64,000 bases of DNA from Thiosulfatimonas sediminis (lineage in GTDB: Bacteria; Pseudomonadota; Gammaproteobacteria; Thiomicrospirales; Thiomicrospiraceae). Where the stretch lies: positions 2,480,001 through 2,544,000 of the forward strand of contig NZ_AP021889.1 in assembly GCF_011398355.1 (NCBI RefSeq). Direction: 5' to 3'. The position numbers and the translations under genes were made by a program. Below are positions 8,558 to 17,877 of the stretch, piece by piece. The notes below the pieces were generated by a model that saw nothing but the letters and a program-made list of their open reading frames with translations, was not told the DNA's origin and did no database searches. Each line of letters starts with the position of its first letter. Within the stretch, counting starts at the first letter, position 1.

Positions 8558-8582
8558 CTAAAAAAACCGGCAACACCGGTTT
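8558..8582 (-). terminator. Terminator of modE
   Basis: Read on the minus strand, AACCGG pairs with CCGGTT around a short loop and is followed by seven T. It separates modE from the modABC promoter. Confidence 0.85.
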
Positions 8583-8612
8583 ATTTTATTGCGGTTATTA
8601 AACTTAATACCT

Positions 8613-9413
8613 TTAATCGGCAACCGCTAGAAGCACGTGCGATGCCTTAATCAAGGCGCAAGCACTCCCCCCAACCGCTAAATCCAGCGCTTCGACTGAG
8701 CCGTTGGTGACAATCGCTGAGATTCGATTGCCACTCGTTAACTCCAAGGTCACATCACTGTTGACCGCGCCTTGCTCAAGCTCAACAATCGTACCGCAAA
8801 ACTGGTTACGCGCACTGGTTCGCATACCGGCAATATCTTCGGCCAAAATCACCCAGCTGGCTTTAATCAAGGCATACACATCACTGCCAATTTCTAAACC
8901 TAAACGCTCTAAACTACTGGGCGTAATTTGCGCGACCACTTCGGTGTCCTTGCCGACTGAAATAATCACTTCGCAGTTTACTTCACCGCTAAGAATCGAT
9001 TGCACGGTGCCATGAAAAAGATTACGTGCACTGGTTTTCATGGAAATTTTCCTCATAATATCAAGCTGACTTAACATGCCCGGCGACAACACCTCAAGGT
9101 GTCGCATCCAACTTTGCATCTGCTCCTGAAACAATAGGTAAGCACTTAATAATTGTTTGCCCGCTGGGGTAAGTACCATGCCGCCACCGCCAGCCCCACC
9201 CTTTTGGGTGTGCACAATTTTTTCGCCGGCCGCTTCAGTCATCGCCTCAACCGCTTGCCAAGCCCCTTTATAGGTAATTCCACAGGCTTTGGCCGCTTGA
9301 GCCAAAGAACCTAAAGAGTCAACCTTATTTAACAGCTCTAAACGACGCTGTCCGGAACGAGTCTGTTTAGAACCGAGTAAAAAGGACTGCACTAATTGTT
9401 CCGGCTGCTGCAT
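8613..9413 (-). CDS. modE: Molybdate-responsive transcriptional regulator ModE
   Basis: ModE senses cytoplasmic molybdate and represses its uptake operon. The N-terminal part is a winged helix (SLGSLAQAAKACGITYKGAWQAVEAM) followed by a GGAGGGGMVLTPAGKQLL wing region. The C-terminal half holds two Mop/TOBE repeats that bind molybdate, each starting TSARN(L/Q)F and ending in ALIKASWV/ALIKASHV. About 266 residues, as in Escherichia coli. The frame extends 27 codons further upstream, but the start at MQQPEQLVQ gives the family length; an AGGA lies 12 bases upstream, which is rather far. It is upstream of modABC on the same strand, separated by its terminator. Confidence 0.94.
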   Translation of the reverse strand: MQQPEQLVQSFLLGSKQTRSGQRRLELLNKVDSLGSLAQAAKACGITYKGAWQAVEAMTEAAGEKIVHTQKGGAGGGGMVLTPAGKQLLSAYLLFQEQMQSWMRHLEVLSPGMLSQLDIMRKISMKTSARNLFHGTVQSILSGEVNCEVIISVGKDTEVVAQITPSSLERLGLEIGSDVYALIKASWVILAEDIAGMRTSARNQFCGTIVELEQGAVNSDVTLELTSGNRISAIVTNGSVEALDLAVGGSACALIKASHVLLAVAD

Positions 9414-9556
9414 AAATTCGATACATCCTAAAAGTAATATCGAAAGATTATAAGGCCGTAAACAACCAGAAGCAAGGCGAATTATTGAACGCAAAATCGA
9501 CTAGAATAAAATTCGTTTACAGAGGCGAAATAGCCCATTAATTTGCAGGAACACCC

Positions 9557-10534
9557 ATGCCCCTTATATCCTCGTTACGTGCGAATGCAACACTGAATCG
9601 ACTTTACCAGATTGCCGCCCCCACCCACATCAACAACTCGCTAAGTGAAAAACTCTACTCTGCGCTTGGCGGCTTTATCGGTATTTTCGCCGTGGCGATA
9701 ATCAGTCATCATTGGGCCCCTGCCGAAAGTATTTGGTTAATAACCGCCTCAATGGGCGCATCGGCGGTTTTGCTTTTTGCCGCTCCGCACGGTCCAATGT
9801 CACAACCCTGGCCGCTGTTAGGCGGCCACTTAATTTCGGCACTGATCGGCATTTTATTTGCACTCTATGCGCTCCCCCTGCTCGACCCCTTATTGGTGAT
9901 GGGGTTATCGGTTAGCCTGAGTATTTTCGCGATGTACGCTTTAGGCTGCTTGCATCCTCCCGGAGGAGCGACCGCGTTAACCGTCATTCTCGGTGCAATC
10001 AGCGCGCCTTCATCCATCGGTTTTGATTTTTTACTTTTTCCGGTGTTGTTGAATGTCTTGGTTATTTTAATGATTGCGGTCTTTTTCCACTCGCTAAGCC
10101 AAAAAAAATACCCGGTCTACTTCGCCAGCGAACAGAGCCCAATTGCACTACAACATACTGGTTTATCACATGAGGAATTTTTAAGTGCATTATCAAAAAT
10201 TGACAGTTTTGTTGATATCAACGAACAAGAATTGCGGCGCATTTTAGAATTGACGCAAATCGGCTTATCCAACCAAGCACTTAGCGCGGCGAACATTGCC
10301 AACAATCGATATTACAGCAACGGCGAACTGGGAAAAAACTGGAGCGTGCGGCAGGTCATTGAAGTGGTCGAAGAAGATTTTACCGATGGCGAAAAACAAC
10401 GAGTGATTTTTAAACAAAAGGCCGGCTATCAAAAACTCAAGACCGATTGCATTGCACTTTCGGAGTTTATTGAATGGGCCGCTTATGAAGTCGAACCCGC
10501 CGCTTCCGGCTGGCAGAAAAAGCAGCGCTGTTGA
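9557..10534 (+). CDS. HPP-family membrane protein with a soluble C-terminal domain
   Basis: The 325-residue protein has four to five hydrophobic segments in the first 180 residues, including the family signature GCLHPPGGATALTVILG (HPP motif) and ASMGASAVLLFAAPHGPMSQPWPLLGGH. It then has about 140 soluble residues (HEEFLSALSKIDSFVDINEQEL and on) whose fold I do not recognise. HPP proteins of plants and cyanobacteria have been linked to nitrite transport; the bacterial function is otherwise unclear. It is divergent from modE with a 143-base gap. Because nitrate reductase needs molybdenum, a link to nitrogen oxyanion metabolism is conceivable, but this is inference. Confidence 0.85.
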   Translation: MPLISSLRANATLNRLYQIAAPTHINNSLSEKLYSALGGFIGIFAVAIISHHWAPAESIWLITASMGASAVLLFAAPHGPMSQPWPLLGGHLISALIGILFALYALPLLDPLLVMGLSVSLSIFAMYALGCLHPPGGATALTVILGAISAPSSIGFDFLLFPVLLNVLVILMIAVFFHSLSQKKYPVYFASEQSPIALQHTGLSHEEFLSALSKIDSFVDINEQELRRILELTQIGLSNQALSAANIANNRYYSNGELGKNWSVRQVIEVVEEDFTDGEKQRVIFKQKAGYQKLKTDCIALSEFIEWAAYEVEPAASGWQKKQRC

Positions 10535-10555
10535 GGCACGGTAACCGTGCCTCAA
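10531..10555. terminator. Perfect hairpin between convergent genes, overlapping the HPP gene stop codon
   Basis: TTGAGGCACGG pairs perfectly with CCGTGCCTCAA around a TAA loop. The hairpin includes the TGA stop of the HPP-family gene. Neither side has a T run, so termination is uncertain; it may act as a two-way barrier or an mRNA-stabilising end. Confidence 0.5.
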
Positions 10556-10570
10556 GGTTGCCAGGAAAAA

Positions 10571-11041
10571 TTATTCGCCTATCTGGGCTTTAATCCAAGC
10601 TTGCAACATGTCAGCAGAATCAAAGTATTCCACGGCAATCACATCTAAATTGTTTACTTGAATGGCACTGACTTTATCAGCCTGCTTAGGCCAACCAACC
10701 AAGCCTTGCTCATCATTCACCACGGCCATCTTAAACGCATAATCGCGCATTTTAGGGACAGCAAACAGCTTGGTAATCAAGCCTGGCATAGCTGAAACAT
10801 CGGCAATATAAAGCCCATTTTTAGCCGCTAAATCGGTTAAATTTAACGCATCTAAACTCTCCTTAACCAGCTTACCGGCCGCTTTTTCACTGCTTAGCAG
10901 AACCCATTTCGTTTCTGAACTATAAGCCAACGGCTGTTCAAATTGATCTTGGAAGGTCTGGCCAGTAAGCGTTTGCGCTTGTGCTAAAAAACTGCTTAAA
11001 CTCAGCGCCATAATCGCTAAGCCTGTTTTTACAAATGTCAT
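10571..11041 (-). CDS. Exported protein of unknown function, thioredoxin-like size
   Basis: From the chosen start (MTFVKTGLAIMALS) the product is 156 residues with a Sec signal peptide cleaved near AQA. The chosen ATG is preceded by AAGGAT at good spacing; the frame runs 15 codons further up without a site. The mature protein begins LTGQTFQDQFEQPLAYSSETKWVLLSSEK, which resembles the strand-helix opening of thioredoxin-fold proteins, but there is no CxxC, so no disulfide reductase activity is expected. I do not recognise a named family. It lies downstream of the peroxiredoxin gene on the same strand, with a strong terminator between them. Confidence 0.7.
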   Translation of the reverse strand: MTFVKTGLAIMALSLSSFLAQAQTLTGQTFQDQFEQPLAYSSETKWVLLSSEKAAGKLVKESLDALNLTDLAAKNGLYIADVSAMPGLITKLFAVPKMRDYAFKMAVVNDEQGLVGWPKQADKVSAIQVNNLDVIAVEYFDSADMLQAWIKAQIGE

Positions 11042-11065
11042 ATCGGTATCCTTATCTTCGGCTAT

Positions 11066-11098
11066 AAAAAAACCACGGTTAAGCAAACCTAACCGTGG
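11066..11098 (-). terminator. Terminator of the peroxiredoxin gene
   Basis: On the minus strand CCACGGTT pairs with AACCGTGG around a ten-base loop and is followed by seven T. Confidence 0.92.
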
Positions 11099-11149
11099 CT
11101 TTACTCCATTTAGGCGAACCCACCTAAAATGGACAATCTATACTGCAAA

Positions 11150-11797
11150 TTACAGTGATTTTTTGCAGAAATAGAAGTCGACACACTCATACTCATCAGA
11201 CGCTAAACGCTCGCGAGCTTGTTGGATAGTCGCTGGAGGAGGAACGATGACCTTCTCACCATCACGCCAGTTTTCAGGCGTTGCACACGCGTTAGCATCA
11301 GACGTTTGCATTGCATGCACCAAACGAACGAACTCATCAATTTGACGGCCGTTAGACATTGGGTAGTAAACCATTGCGCGCAATACGCCTTGTGGATCAA
11401 TCATAAATGTTGCGCGAACCGCAGAAGTATCTGCTGCACCTGGGTGAACCATACCGTAAGCTTGGGCAACTTTCATGTCTAGGTCAGCAATGATTGGGAA
11501 TTCAATTTCAACACCGAATTTTTCTTTGATGTTTAAGGTCCACGCATTGTGCGAATGGTGCGAGTCAATAGACAGACCCAATAATTCGCAGTTCATTGCA
11601 TCAAACTGAGCCTTACGCTCTTGGAAACCGATAAACTCAGTGGTACAAACTGGCGTGAAATCCGCAGGGTGCGAGAAAAGAATTAACCATTTACCACGGT
11701 AATCTTCCAATGTTTTACGACCATGAGTTGTTAGCGCATCAAATGCCGGAGCTGGTGCATTAAGTTGTGGTAGACCAGAGCTAGTTGTTACTTCCAT
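11150..11797 (-). CDS. Peroxiredoxin, Prx6/AhpC-TSA type
   Basis: This thiol peroxidase reduces hydrogen peroxide and organic hydroperoxides. The peroxidatic site is PADFTPVC with Cys51, and the family residues GLSIDSHHSHNAW, FPIIAD and the long C-terminal arm are present. The length (215 residues) and the extended C-terminus (NWRDGEKVIVPPPA) mark the Prx6 subfamily, as in archaeal and many bacterial enzymes. Cysteines in the tail (ECVDFYFCKK) could serve as resolving residues, so it may work as a two-Cys enzyme. The second of two adjacent ATGs is chosen because AGGAG then has normal spacing. It is monocistronic: a terminator follows, and its promoter has a dyad over the -10. Confidence 0.93.
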   Translation of the reverse strand: MEVTTSSGLPQLNAPAPAFDALTTHGRKTLEDYRGKWLILFSHPADFTPVCTTEFIGFQERKAQFDAMNCELLGLSIDSHHSHNAWTLNIKEKFGVEIEFPIIADLDMKVAQAYGMVHPGAADTSAVRATFMIDPQGVLRAMVYYPMSNGRQIDEFVRLVHAMQTSDANACATPENWRDGEKVIVPPPATIQQARERLASDEYECVDFYFCKKSL

Positions 11798-11916
11798 CAT
11801 ATTCTCCTAATATAGGGTTAACTTTACAATTAATAAGTTTATTTAATACGGCGATAAGATTAACCATCTAAGCAACGTAAATCCAATAGAAAATTTAAAA
11901 CGAACTAATAGTGACA

Positions 11917-11932
11917 GGCTATTATAACAGCC
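11917..11932 (-). promoter_or_regulatory. Extended -10 promoter inside a dyad, upstream of the peroxiredoxin gene
   Basis: On the minus strand TGTTATAAT is an extended -10 with a perfect TATAAT. It lies within the near-palindrome GGCTGTTATAATAGCC, whose outer arms pair. A regulator binding here would block the promoter directly. The remaining 270-base gap up to coaD is AT-rich and shows nothing else I can support. Confidence 0.5.
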
Positions 11933-12069
11933 AAAGATAATAAATTTCTTATATAAGCCGAGTTCTATTGCTGCGCCGTGCCATCTCGACATCGCAAATC
12001 ATCTTACGGAAAAGCCAAACAACAATAGTGAAAAAATAATGGCGAAAAACGGCCTAAAAACTAAAAAAA

Positions 12070-12579
<510 letters not shown>

Positions 12580-12688
12580 CTAGCTTAGCGGTTAAAAGAG
12601 TGCCACATATAATACCGAAATACGTGCAATTTGCTAGACTCATCAAAATCTAAAGAGATCAGAATAAGCCCCTAAGATCAACGAGAGA

Positions 12689-13312
12689 TTATTCCGCCTT
12701 AGCAAATAACCCATAACGCACCTGCGGAGTACTTTTCTCTTTAAGGCACACCCACCCCGCCGGCAAAGTTGGCCAAGACAAGCTTTTTTCTTGCTCAAGA
12801 TAAAGTAGACTCTGTTCACTCAACCAACCGTTGGCAAACAGGGCATCGAGCGTTTCTACCATTAGGTTTTTATGAAAAGGCGGGTCTAAAAACAGGATAT
12901 CAAACGCTTGTGGCGCAGGATTTTGCACCCACTTCAGACTATTGGTGCAGTGAACAGTTGCGCGTTCCACGCCGATTTGTAACCGCTGTAGATTCTGTTG
13001 CAACTGCTGCTGAACTTGCGGCAAGGCATCAATAAAAACAACTTCACGTGCTCCGCGCGATAAGGCTTCCAAACCTAAAGCACCTGAACCCGCAAACGCA
13101 TCCAAACAGCGCGCACCGGCAATCTCAAACTGCAACCAATTAAACAGCGTTTCACGGACTCGGTCAGACGTTGGGCGCAAACCATCTGCTAATATCACCG
13201 GCAATTTACGGCCGCGAAAATCACCACCAATAATGCGCACCGCCCCTAAACTGTCTCGCGTTTGGGGAGGTGGGCGCCTTGCAGAACGAGATTGTCTAGA
13301 CATAATCACCAT
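12689..13312 (-). CDS. rsmD: 16S rRNA (guanine966-N2)-methyltransferase RsmD
   Basis: This SAM-dependent enzyme methylates G966 of 16S rRNA during 30S assembly. The product has RIIGGDFRGRKLPV at the start of the domain, LRPTSDRVRETLFNWL, the SAM motif CLDAFAGSGALGLEALSRGA, and the catalytic DILFLDPPF (DPPF) motif. Length (207 residues) is slightly above the usual 190 because of a basic N-terminal tail rich in Arg, Ser and Pro. Two in-frame ATGs lie nine bases apart at the start and the choice is open. It precedes coaD. In many relatives rsmD adjoins ftsY; here ftsY is about 7.4 kb away. Confidence 0.95.
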   Translation of the reverse strand: MVIMSRQSRSARRPPPQTRDSLGAVRIIGGDFRGRKLPVILADGLRPTSDRVRETLFNWLQFEIAGARCLDAFAGSGALGLEALSRGAREVVFIDALPQVQQQLQQNLQRLQIGVERATVHCTNSLKWVQNPAPQAFDILFLDPPFHKNLMVETLDALFANGWLSEQSLLYLEQEKSLSWPTLPAGWVCLKEKSTPQVRYGLFAKAE

Positions 13313-13347
13313 TGAATTTTTCAGTTAATCGCGGCGTATTATAGCCG

Positions 13348-14271
13348 CTACTTAAATTGCAAAGCACTGAGTTGCTGTTCAAGGTACTCAGCAAAGACAC
13401 GGGTTTTCATCGGCAGATAACTGGTATTGGGATAGACCAGATTGATGCGATAGATATTATTATCAAAAGCGGCGCTATAGGTATCTAAAACCTCCACTAA
13501 ATGGCCTTGTGCCAAGGCATCTTCAATCATCCAATCGGGCAATAAAGACACACCTAAACCATGCAAACACATCTCGCGTGCTGCATAAGCATTATTCGCC
13601 ATAATGTTTTTTTGAATCGCAACATCATGCACAATGTTCGGTGTGTCGTGGAGGCTAAAATGCCAGCTTTCGAAGTCTAAAAAATGCACTGCCGGTGCTT
13701 TTTTCAAGTCTTGAATGTCGGCAATCGGATGCTCTTGCAGCAGTTCTGGGGTGGCCACTAATTTTAAGCGGATGGTATTTAACGGAATAACGACTAAACC
13801 GGTTTGCGGCGAATGGCCGATGCGGATAGCCAAATCAATCCGTTCACGAATCAGATCCAACAATTCATTATGAATCAAAATATCAAACTTTAATTGCGGA
13901 TGCAGTTTACGGAACTTTTTCAGCAGTGGAATCACTTTCTGCTCAGCAAAACCGGGCGGCAGGGTAATCCGTAAAGTGCCTTGCACAATGTTCTGACTGT
14001 CCAAAGCTTTCACTTGGGCTTGGCACAGGCTGTCCAATCCAGGCTTTATCGATTCGCAATAAATTGCACCGGCTTCCGTTAACTGTAAATGACGCGTACT
14101 GCGCTCAAATAACTGAAACCCGAGATGATCTTCTAACCCCTGAATGGTTCTTGAAATTGATGAAGCACTGATATTGCGTTCTTGTGCAACCGCCGCAAAA
14201 TTTCCCAGTTCGACGGCTTTGAGTAAGATCGACAACTGCTCCAATTTAATCGCATCGAGTTGTGCGCCCAT
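13348..14271 (-). CDS. LysR-family transcriptional regulator
   Basis: The 307-residue protein has an N-terminal winged helix-turn-helix (LLKAVELGNFAAVAQERN, then ISASSISRTIQGLEDHLG, FERSTRHLQLTEAG), and a C-terminal periplasmic-binding-like effector domain (LRITLPPGFAEQKVIPLLKKF, LAIRIGHSPQTGL). The effector and targets cannot be told from sequence. The family often controls a divergent neighbour; the divergent gene here, about 350 bases away, encodes a histidine kinase. The ATG of MGAQLDAIKLEQL gives the usual family length. Confidence 0.92.
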   Translation of the reverse strand: MGAQLDAIKLEQLSILLKAVELGNFAAVAQERNISASSISRTIQGLEDHLGFQLFERSTRHLQLTEAGAIYCESIKPGLDSLCQAQVKALDSQNIVQGTLRITLPPGFAEQKVIPLLKKFRKLHPQLKFDILIHNELLDLIRERIDLAIRIGHSPQTGLVVIPLNTIRLKLVATPELLQEHPIADIQDLKKAPAVHFLDFESWHFSLHDTPNIVHDVAIQKNIMANNAYAAREMCLHGLGVSLLPDWMIEDALAQGHLVEVLDTYSAAFDNNIYRINLVYPNTSYLPMKTRVFAEYLEQQLSALQFK

Positions 14272-14619
14272 ACAAAAACCTTATGAATTTATGTTGAAAT
14301 TTTTTATGACAAGTCCTGATTTTAACGTATTTTTCTCTAAGCGCCTATCATCACACTCCGCTTAAAAGACAGAAAATAAGCCACCCAATCACTTTAACCA
14401 AGAATTGTCTGTTTTAGTCAACTCTCAAGTCGAAAAAAACAGTGAGCTTACCTCGTCAAATTGACCTAAACCTAAACCCATTTGGATTTATGCTATATCT
14501 TGCTTATTATAAGCCGCGATGACAGTGCTATGATGCTTGGTGGTTTGGGAAGCATCAAAACCGGCAGAGCGGATGCAGTGCTTTCTTCGCCGCAGTAAAA
14601 TACGTAAACAAGAGATTGA
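14272..14619. other. Divergent intergenic region between the LysR gene and the histidine kinase gene
   Basis: About 350 bases without a supportable gene. It holds a good plus-strand sigma70-type promoter (listed separately) and a short direct repetition of CCTAAA around 14466-14477. The LysR promoter and any LysR box should also lie here, but I cannot define them. Confidence 0.6.
14482..14510 (+). promoter_or_regulatory. Sigma70-type promoter for the histidine kinase gene
   Basis: TTGGAT and TATTAT are separated by exactly 17 bases. The -10 ends 109 bases before the start codon, leaving a roughly 100-base leader. Confidence 0.5.
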
Positions 14620-15975
14620 ATGATGCAGCAACCTCCACACGCCAACCATTTCCAACATCAAATGCGCCGCCAAAGTTTCGATTTAGTGTTGCACAACGGC
14701 TGGAACAGTCTACTGGGTAACTTTAGCCTCGCTGTCTTAAGTTTAATGCTTGTGTTTAGCACAGCGACGTCGCTCTCCCTCATCGTTTGGTCAAGTGTCT
14801 TTGTGATGATTGTGTTAGGCCGCCATTGGCTAGGTTATCACCTCACCCAAAAACCCAAACGTAGCAATTCCGATGTCCGTCTATACGGCGTGATGGTTTA
14901 CACCACCGCGCTCATGTGGGGGATTTTCCCGTGGCTATTTTATCAAGCCGACCAGCCATTGAGCCTAACAATACTAGCGATTGTTATCGCTGGATTAATT
15001 GCCGGCAGCGTCGCATCATTATCTGCCATAACGGCTTATATTCGCGGCTTTCTGGCGCTGACACTACTCCCTTTAATTGCACTTTTCCTCTATCAGCAGC
15101 AGTTCGAATTTGTTGTATTTGCCATTATGATGGGCTTTTTCGGACTTTTTATTTTGAATACCGCGAGCCAGTTTCAGCATACCTTGGCACACAGCATCGA
15201 GCTAAATCTCCAAAATCAACAGCTGATTGACGAGCTGGTCACCGCCAAACAACAAGCCGAAGAAGCCAACCAAGTGAAAAGTTACTTTATGGCCAATATT
15301 TCGCATGAGTTACGCACCCCTTTAAATGCCATTGTCGGATTTACCGATGTTTTATTAACTACCCCTGCATCAAATGAACAACAACATTTTCTAGAATCCA
15401 TTCGCGACAATGCCACCCAATTAACGCAGCGAATAAACGACATTCTCGATTTTAGTAAAATCGAAAAACAGAATTTTCGAATCACCACCGGCACCCATTC
15501 ACCGATTGAAAATCTGGAACAAACTCTACAAGCGTTTACCGCAGCCGCTGAAAATAAAAAAATTTTGTTGGAGGTGGAAATCGAACAACCTCTACCGACA
15601 GCGCTATTATTTGACGCCTTTTACTGGAAACAAGTGCTGTCAAATCTGCTTTCCAACGCGCTCAAATTTTCTAATGAACATACTCGCATCGAAATCAAAC
15701 TGTTCTATCACCACGATACCGAGCGCCTATATTGCAGCATCCGCGATTACGGTGTTGGCATTGCAATAGAGAAACAACAACAAATTTTCGAACCCTTTAC
15801 CCAAGCCGATAACGGCAGCACTCGTCAATATGACGGTACCGGATTAGGGCTATCTATCGCTAAAGAGTTATTAACCTCAATGGATGGCGGCATCCGCTTG
15901 AGCAGCGAAATTGGACAAGGCAGTCTATTTGAGTTTTGGATTAGTGCACCGCAAGTGAGCAATCAGGGAAAATAG
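14620..15975 (+). CDS. Membrane-bound sensor histidine kinase
   Basis: The 451-residue protein has about six hydrophobic segments in residues 30-180 (a compact membrane sensor without a large periplasmic loop), and a coiled-coil linker rich in Gln and Glu. The HisKA dimerisation domain carries the phospho-accepting His229 in SHELRTPLNAIVG, and the ATPase domain has N box LLSNALKFS, G1 DYGVGI, F box FEPF and G2 GTGLGLSIAKEL. There is no receiver domain, and no response regulator gene is adjacent, so it is an orphan kinase in this window. The input signal is unknown. Two ATGs lie side by side; the first is given. Confidence 0.93.
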   Translation: MMQQPPHANHFQHQMRRQSFDLVLHNGWNSLLGNFSLAVLSLMLVFSTATSLSLIVWSSVFVMIVLGRHWLGYHLTQKPKRSNSDVRLYGVMVYTTALMWGIFPWLFYQADQPLSLTILAIVIAGLIAGSVASLSAITAYIRGFLALTLLPLIALFLYQQQFEFVVFAIMMGFFGLFILNTASQFQHTLAHSIELNLQNQQLIDELVTAKQQAEEANQVKSYFMANISHELRTPLNAIVGFTDVLLTTPASNEQQHFLESIRDNATQLTQRINDILDFSKIEKQNFRITTGTHSPIENLEQTLQAFTAAAENKKILLEVEIEQPLPTALLFDAFYWKQVLSNLLSNALKFSNEHTRIEIKLFYHHDTERLYCSIRDYGVGIAIEKQQQIFEPFTQADNGSTRQYDGTGLGLSIAKELLTSMDGGIRLSSEIGQGSLFEFWISAPQVSNQGK

Positions 15976-16069
15976 CGCGCGGCGTGAACTTCATGCAAGC
16001 ATCACATTTGTTTCATCTGTGCGTCACCTCAAGCAATCATAATGAGCAAAACTTGATTGCAGGTGAGTT

Positions 16070-17815
16070 ATGTTACATATCCAAGACGCGTTAACCCAAA
16101 AATGGCCAAGTCTCTCGCATCATCCAGCCTATCCCTTGATGATTAAAATTCTTAAAAAGTTATTACACGAACAAGAAATCAATCAATTCATTGCAGAAAA
16201 CCAGCATCTCCGCGGTTTTGCTTTTTTAGATCAAGTATTGGCACACTTCGATTTCAGTTACCACGTTAATCACAGTCATCTCAAACGTATTCCGGCAGAG
16301 GGCAAGGTGATTATTGTTGCCAACCACCCTATCGGTTCCCTGGACGGCTTGGCATTATTAAAACTCGTCCATTCGGTTCGCTCCGATGTGCGGATTGTCG
16401 CGAATCATTTACTCGCCAATCTCGAGCCATTACAAGAGCTGTTTTTAGCGCTCGACAATCTAACCGGCAACCATCACAAAACCGCATTTAAAGGGATGTT
16501 AAACGCGCTCAAAAACGAACAAGCAGTGATTATTTTTCCAGCCGGTGAAGTGTCACGGATCCGCCCAAACGGAGTCAAAGACGGAACTTGGAAAAGTGGG
16601 TTTTTAACCTTAGCGCAGAAAAGCCAAGCGCCCGTCCTACCGATTCACATCGATGCACGCAACTCCAGCCTATTTTATGCCCTCTCCACGCTGTATAAAC
16701 CTCTCGGATCGCTGCTTTTAGTGCAAGAGATGTTCAATAAAAAGGCACAAAAAATCGACTTCCATATCGGCAAACCGATTGCCGCAACCACCATCACACA
16801 AGCAACGACTTGCCGCTCAGCAAAAGCACTCGCTAAGGAATTTCGCAAACACTTATACCATCTTTCTAAACCGAAAAAGCTGCTCAAACACCCTTTCCTA
16901 AAGACCATTGAAACCATCGCTCATCCGATTGAACGGCGCGCTTTGCGAGACGCTGTTCAGCTTGGCAAATCGCTCGGCGAAACCGTGGACAAGAAAAAAA
17001 TTTATCTGTTTGAGTTTGATGCCAATTCTCCAGTGATGCGGGAAATCGGACGACTTAGAGAACTGACCTTTCGCAGTGTTCAAGAGGGCACTGGCAAAAG
17101 CTCCGATTTGGATCACTACGATGCACTTTATCAGCATCTGGTTTTATGGGATGAGCAAGAATGGGAAATTGTTGGTGCTTATCGTTTGGGACAACATCAA
17201 CACCCAAGACAATCACGTGATAAAAACGAATCGGAAATTTATACCGCCAGCTTATTTTGTTTTAAAGACAGCCTGCGCCAGCACTTACCGAATTGTTTGG
17301 AGTTGGGACGGAGTTTTGTGCAACCAAAATATTGGGGAAAACGCAGTTTAGATTATCTATGGTTTGGTATTGGCGCCTATCTGCAACAACATCCCAATAT
17401 TGAATATATGTTCGGTCCAGTTAGCTTATCGAACACCTATCCACAACAGGCTAAAGAATTAATTGCCGCGTTTTACTTACAACAATTTGGCGATTATCAA
17501 AGTCTTGTAGAAGCGCGTGAACCGTTTGTAATCAGTGACGAAAGCATGGCGATTGCCAAACAAGAATTGAGTGGTGAATACAGTGCCAGTTTGAAAAAGC
17601 TGAATGCACTTTTAGCATTAGAAGGGGTAAAACTGCCGACCCTGTTTAAACAATATGCCGAACTTTGCAACGACAAGGGTTGCCGCTTTATCGATTTTAG
17701 TATTGATTCGCTGTTTAGCGACTGCATCGATGCCTTTATCTTTGTCGAAATCGCCAAAATAAAAAGCAAAAAACGCCAACGTTATATGGGCGAATCGGTG
17801 ATTTCAGCCGCTTAA
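16070..17815 (+). CDS. OlsF-like bifunctional protein: PlsC-type acyltransferase plus GNAT-type N-acyltransferase
   Basis: The 581-residue protein joins two domains. Residues about 60-270 are a lysophospholipid-acyltransferase domain with NHPIGSLDG (residues 85-93) and FPAGEVSRI. Residues about 300-560 are a GNAT-type domain like OlsB: a start VMREIGRLRELTFRSVQEGTG, and ELGRSFVQPKYWGKRSLDYLW, then MFGPVSLSNTYP. The pairing and order match OlsF, which makes ornithine aminolipids by acylating ornithine from acyl-ACP and then the lyso-lipid. Some annotations call such genes putative hemolysin. Aminolipid synthesis here is an inference from domain order; the amino acid used is not predictable. 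AGGTGAGTT precedes the start. The gene stands alone. Confidence 0.82.
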   Translation: MLHIQDALTQKWPSLSHHPAYPLMIKILKKLLHEQEINQFIAENQHLRGFAFLDQVLAHFDFSYHVNHSHLKRIPAEGKVIIVANHPIGSLDGLALLKLVHSVRSDVRIVANHLLANLEPLQELFLALDNLTGNHHKTAFKGMLNALKNEQAVIIFPAGEVSRIRPNGVKDGTWKSGFLTLAQKSQAPVLPIHIDARNSSLFYALSTLYKPLGSLLLVQEMFNKKAQKIDFHIGKPIAATTITQATTCRSAKALAKEFRKHLYHLSKPKKLLKHPFLKTIETIAHPIERRALRDAVQLGKSLGETVDKKKIYLFEFDANSPVMREIGRLRELTFRSVQEGTGKSSDLDHYDALYQHLVLWDEQEWEIVGAYRLGQHQHPRQSRDKNESEIYTASLFCFKDSLRQHLPNCLELGRSFVQPKYWGKRSLDYLWFGIGAYLQQHPNIEYMFGPVSLSNTYPQQAKELIAAFYLQQFGDYQSLVEAREPFVISDESMAIAKQELSGEYSASLKKLNALLALEGVKLPTLFKQYAELCNDKGCRFIDFSIDSLFSDCIDAFIFVEIAKIKSKKRQRYMGESVISAA

Positions 17816-17836
17816 CACTTATGCCGAAAACAACAA

Positions 17837-17855
17837 CGCCCGAACATTTCGGGCG
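17837..17855. terminator. Hairpin between the convergent OlsF-like and M16 peptidase genes
   Basis: CGCCCGAA pairs perfectly with TTCGGGCG over a CAT loop. No clean T run follows on either strand, so it is a probable but weak two-way terminator. Confidence 0.5.
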
Positions 17856-17877
17856 CTGTATCTAGCCGATATGGAGA

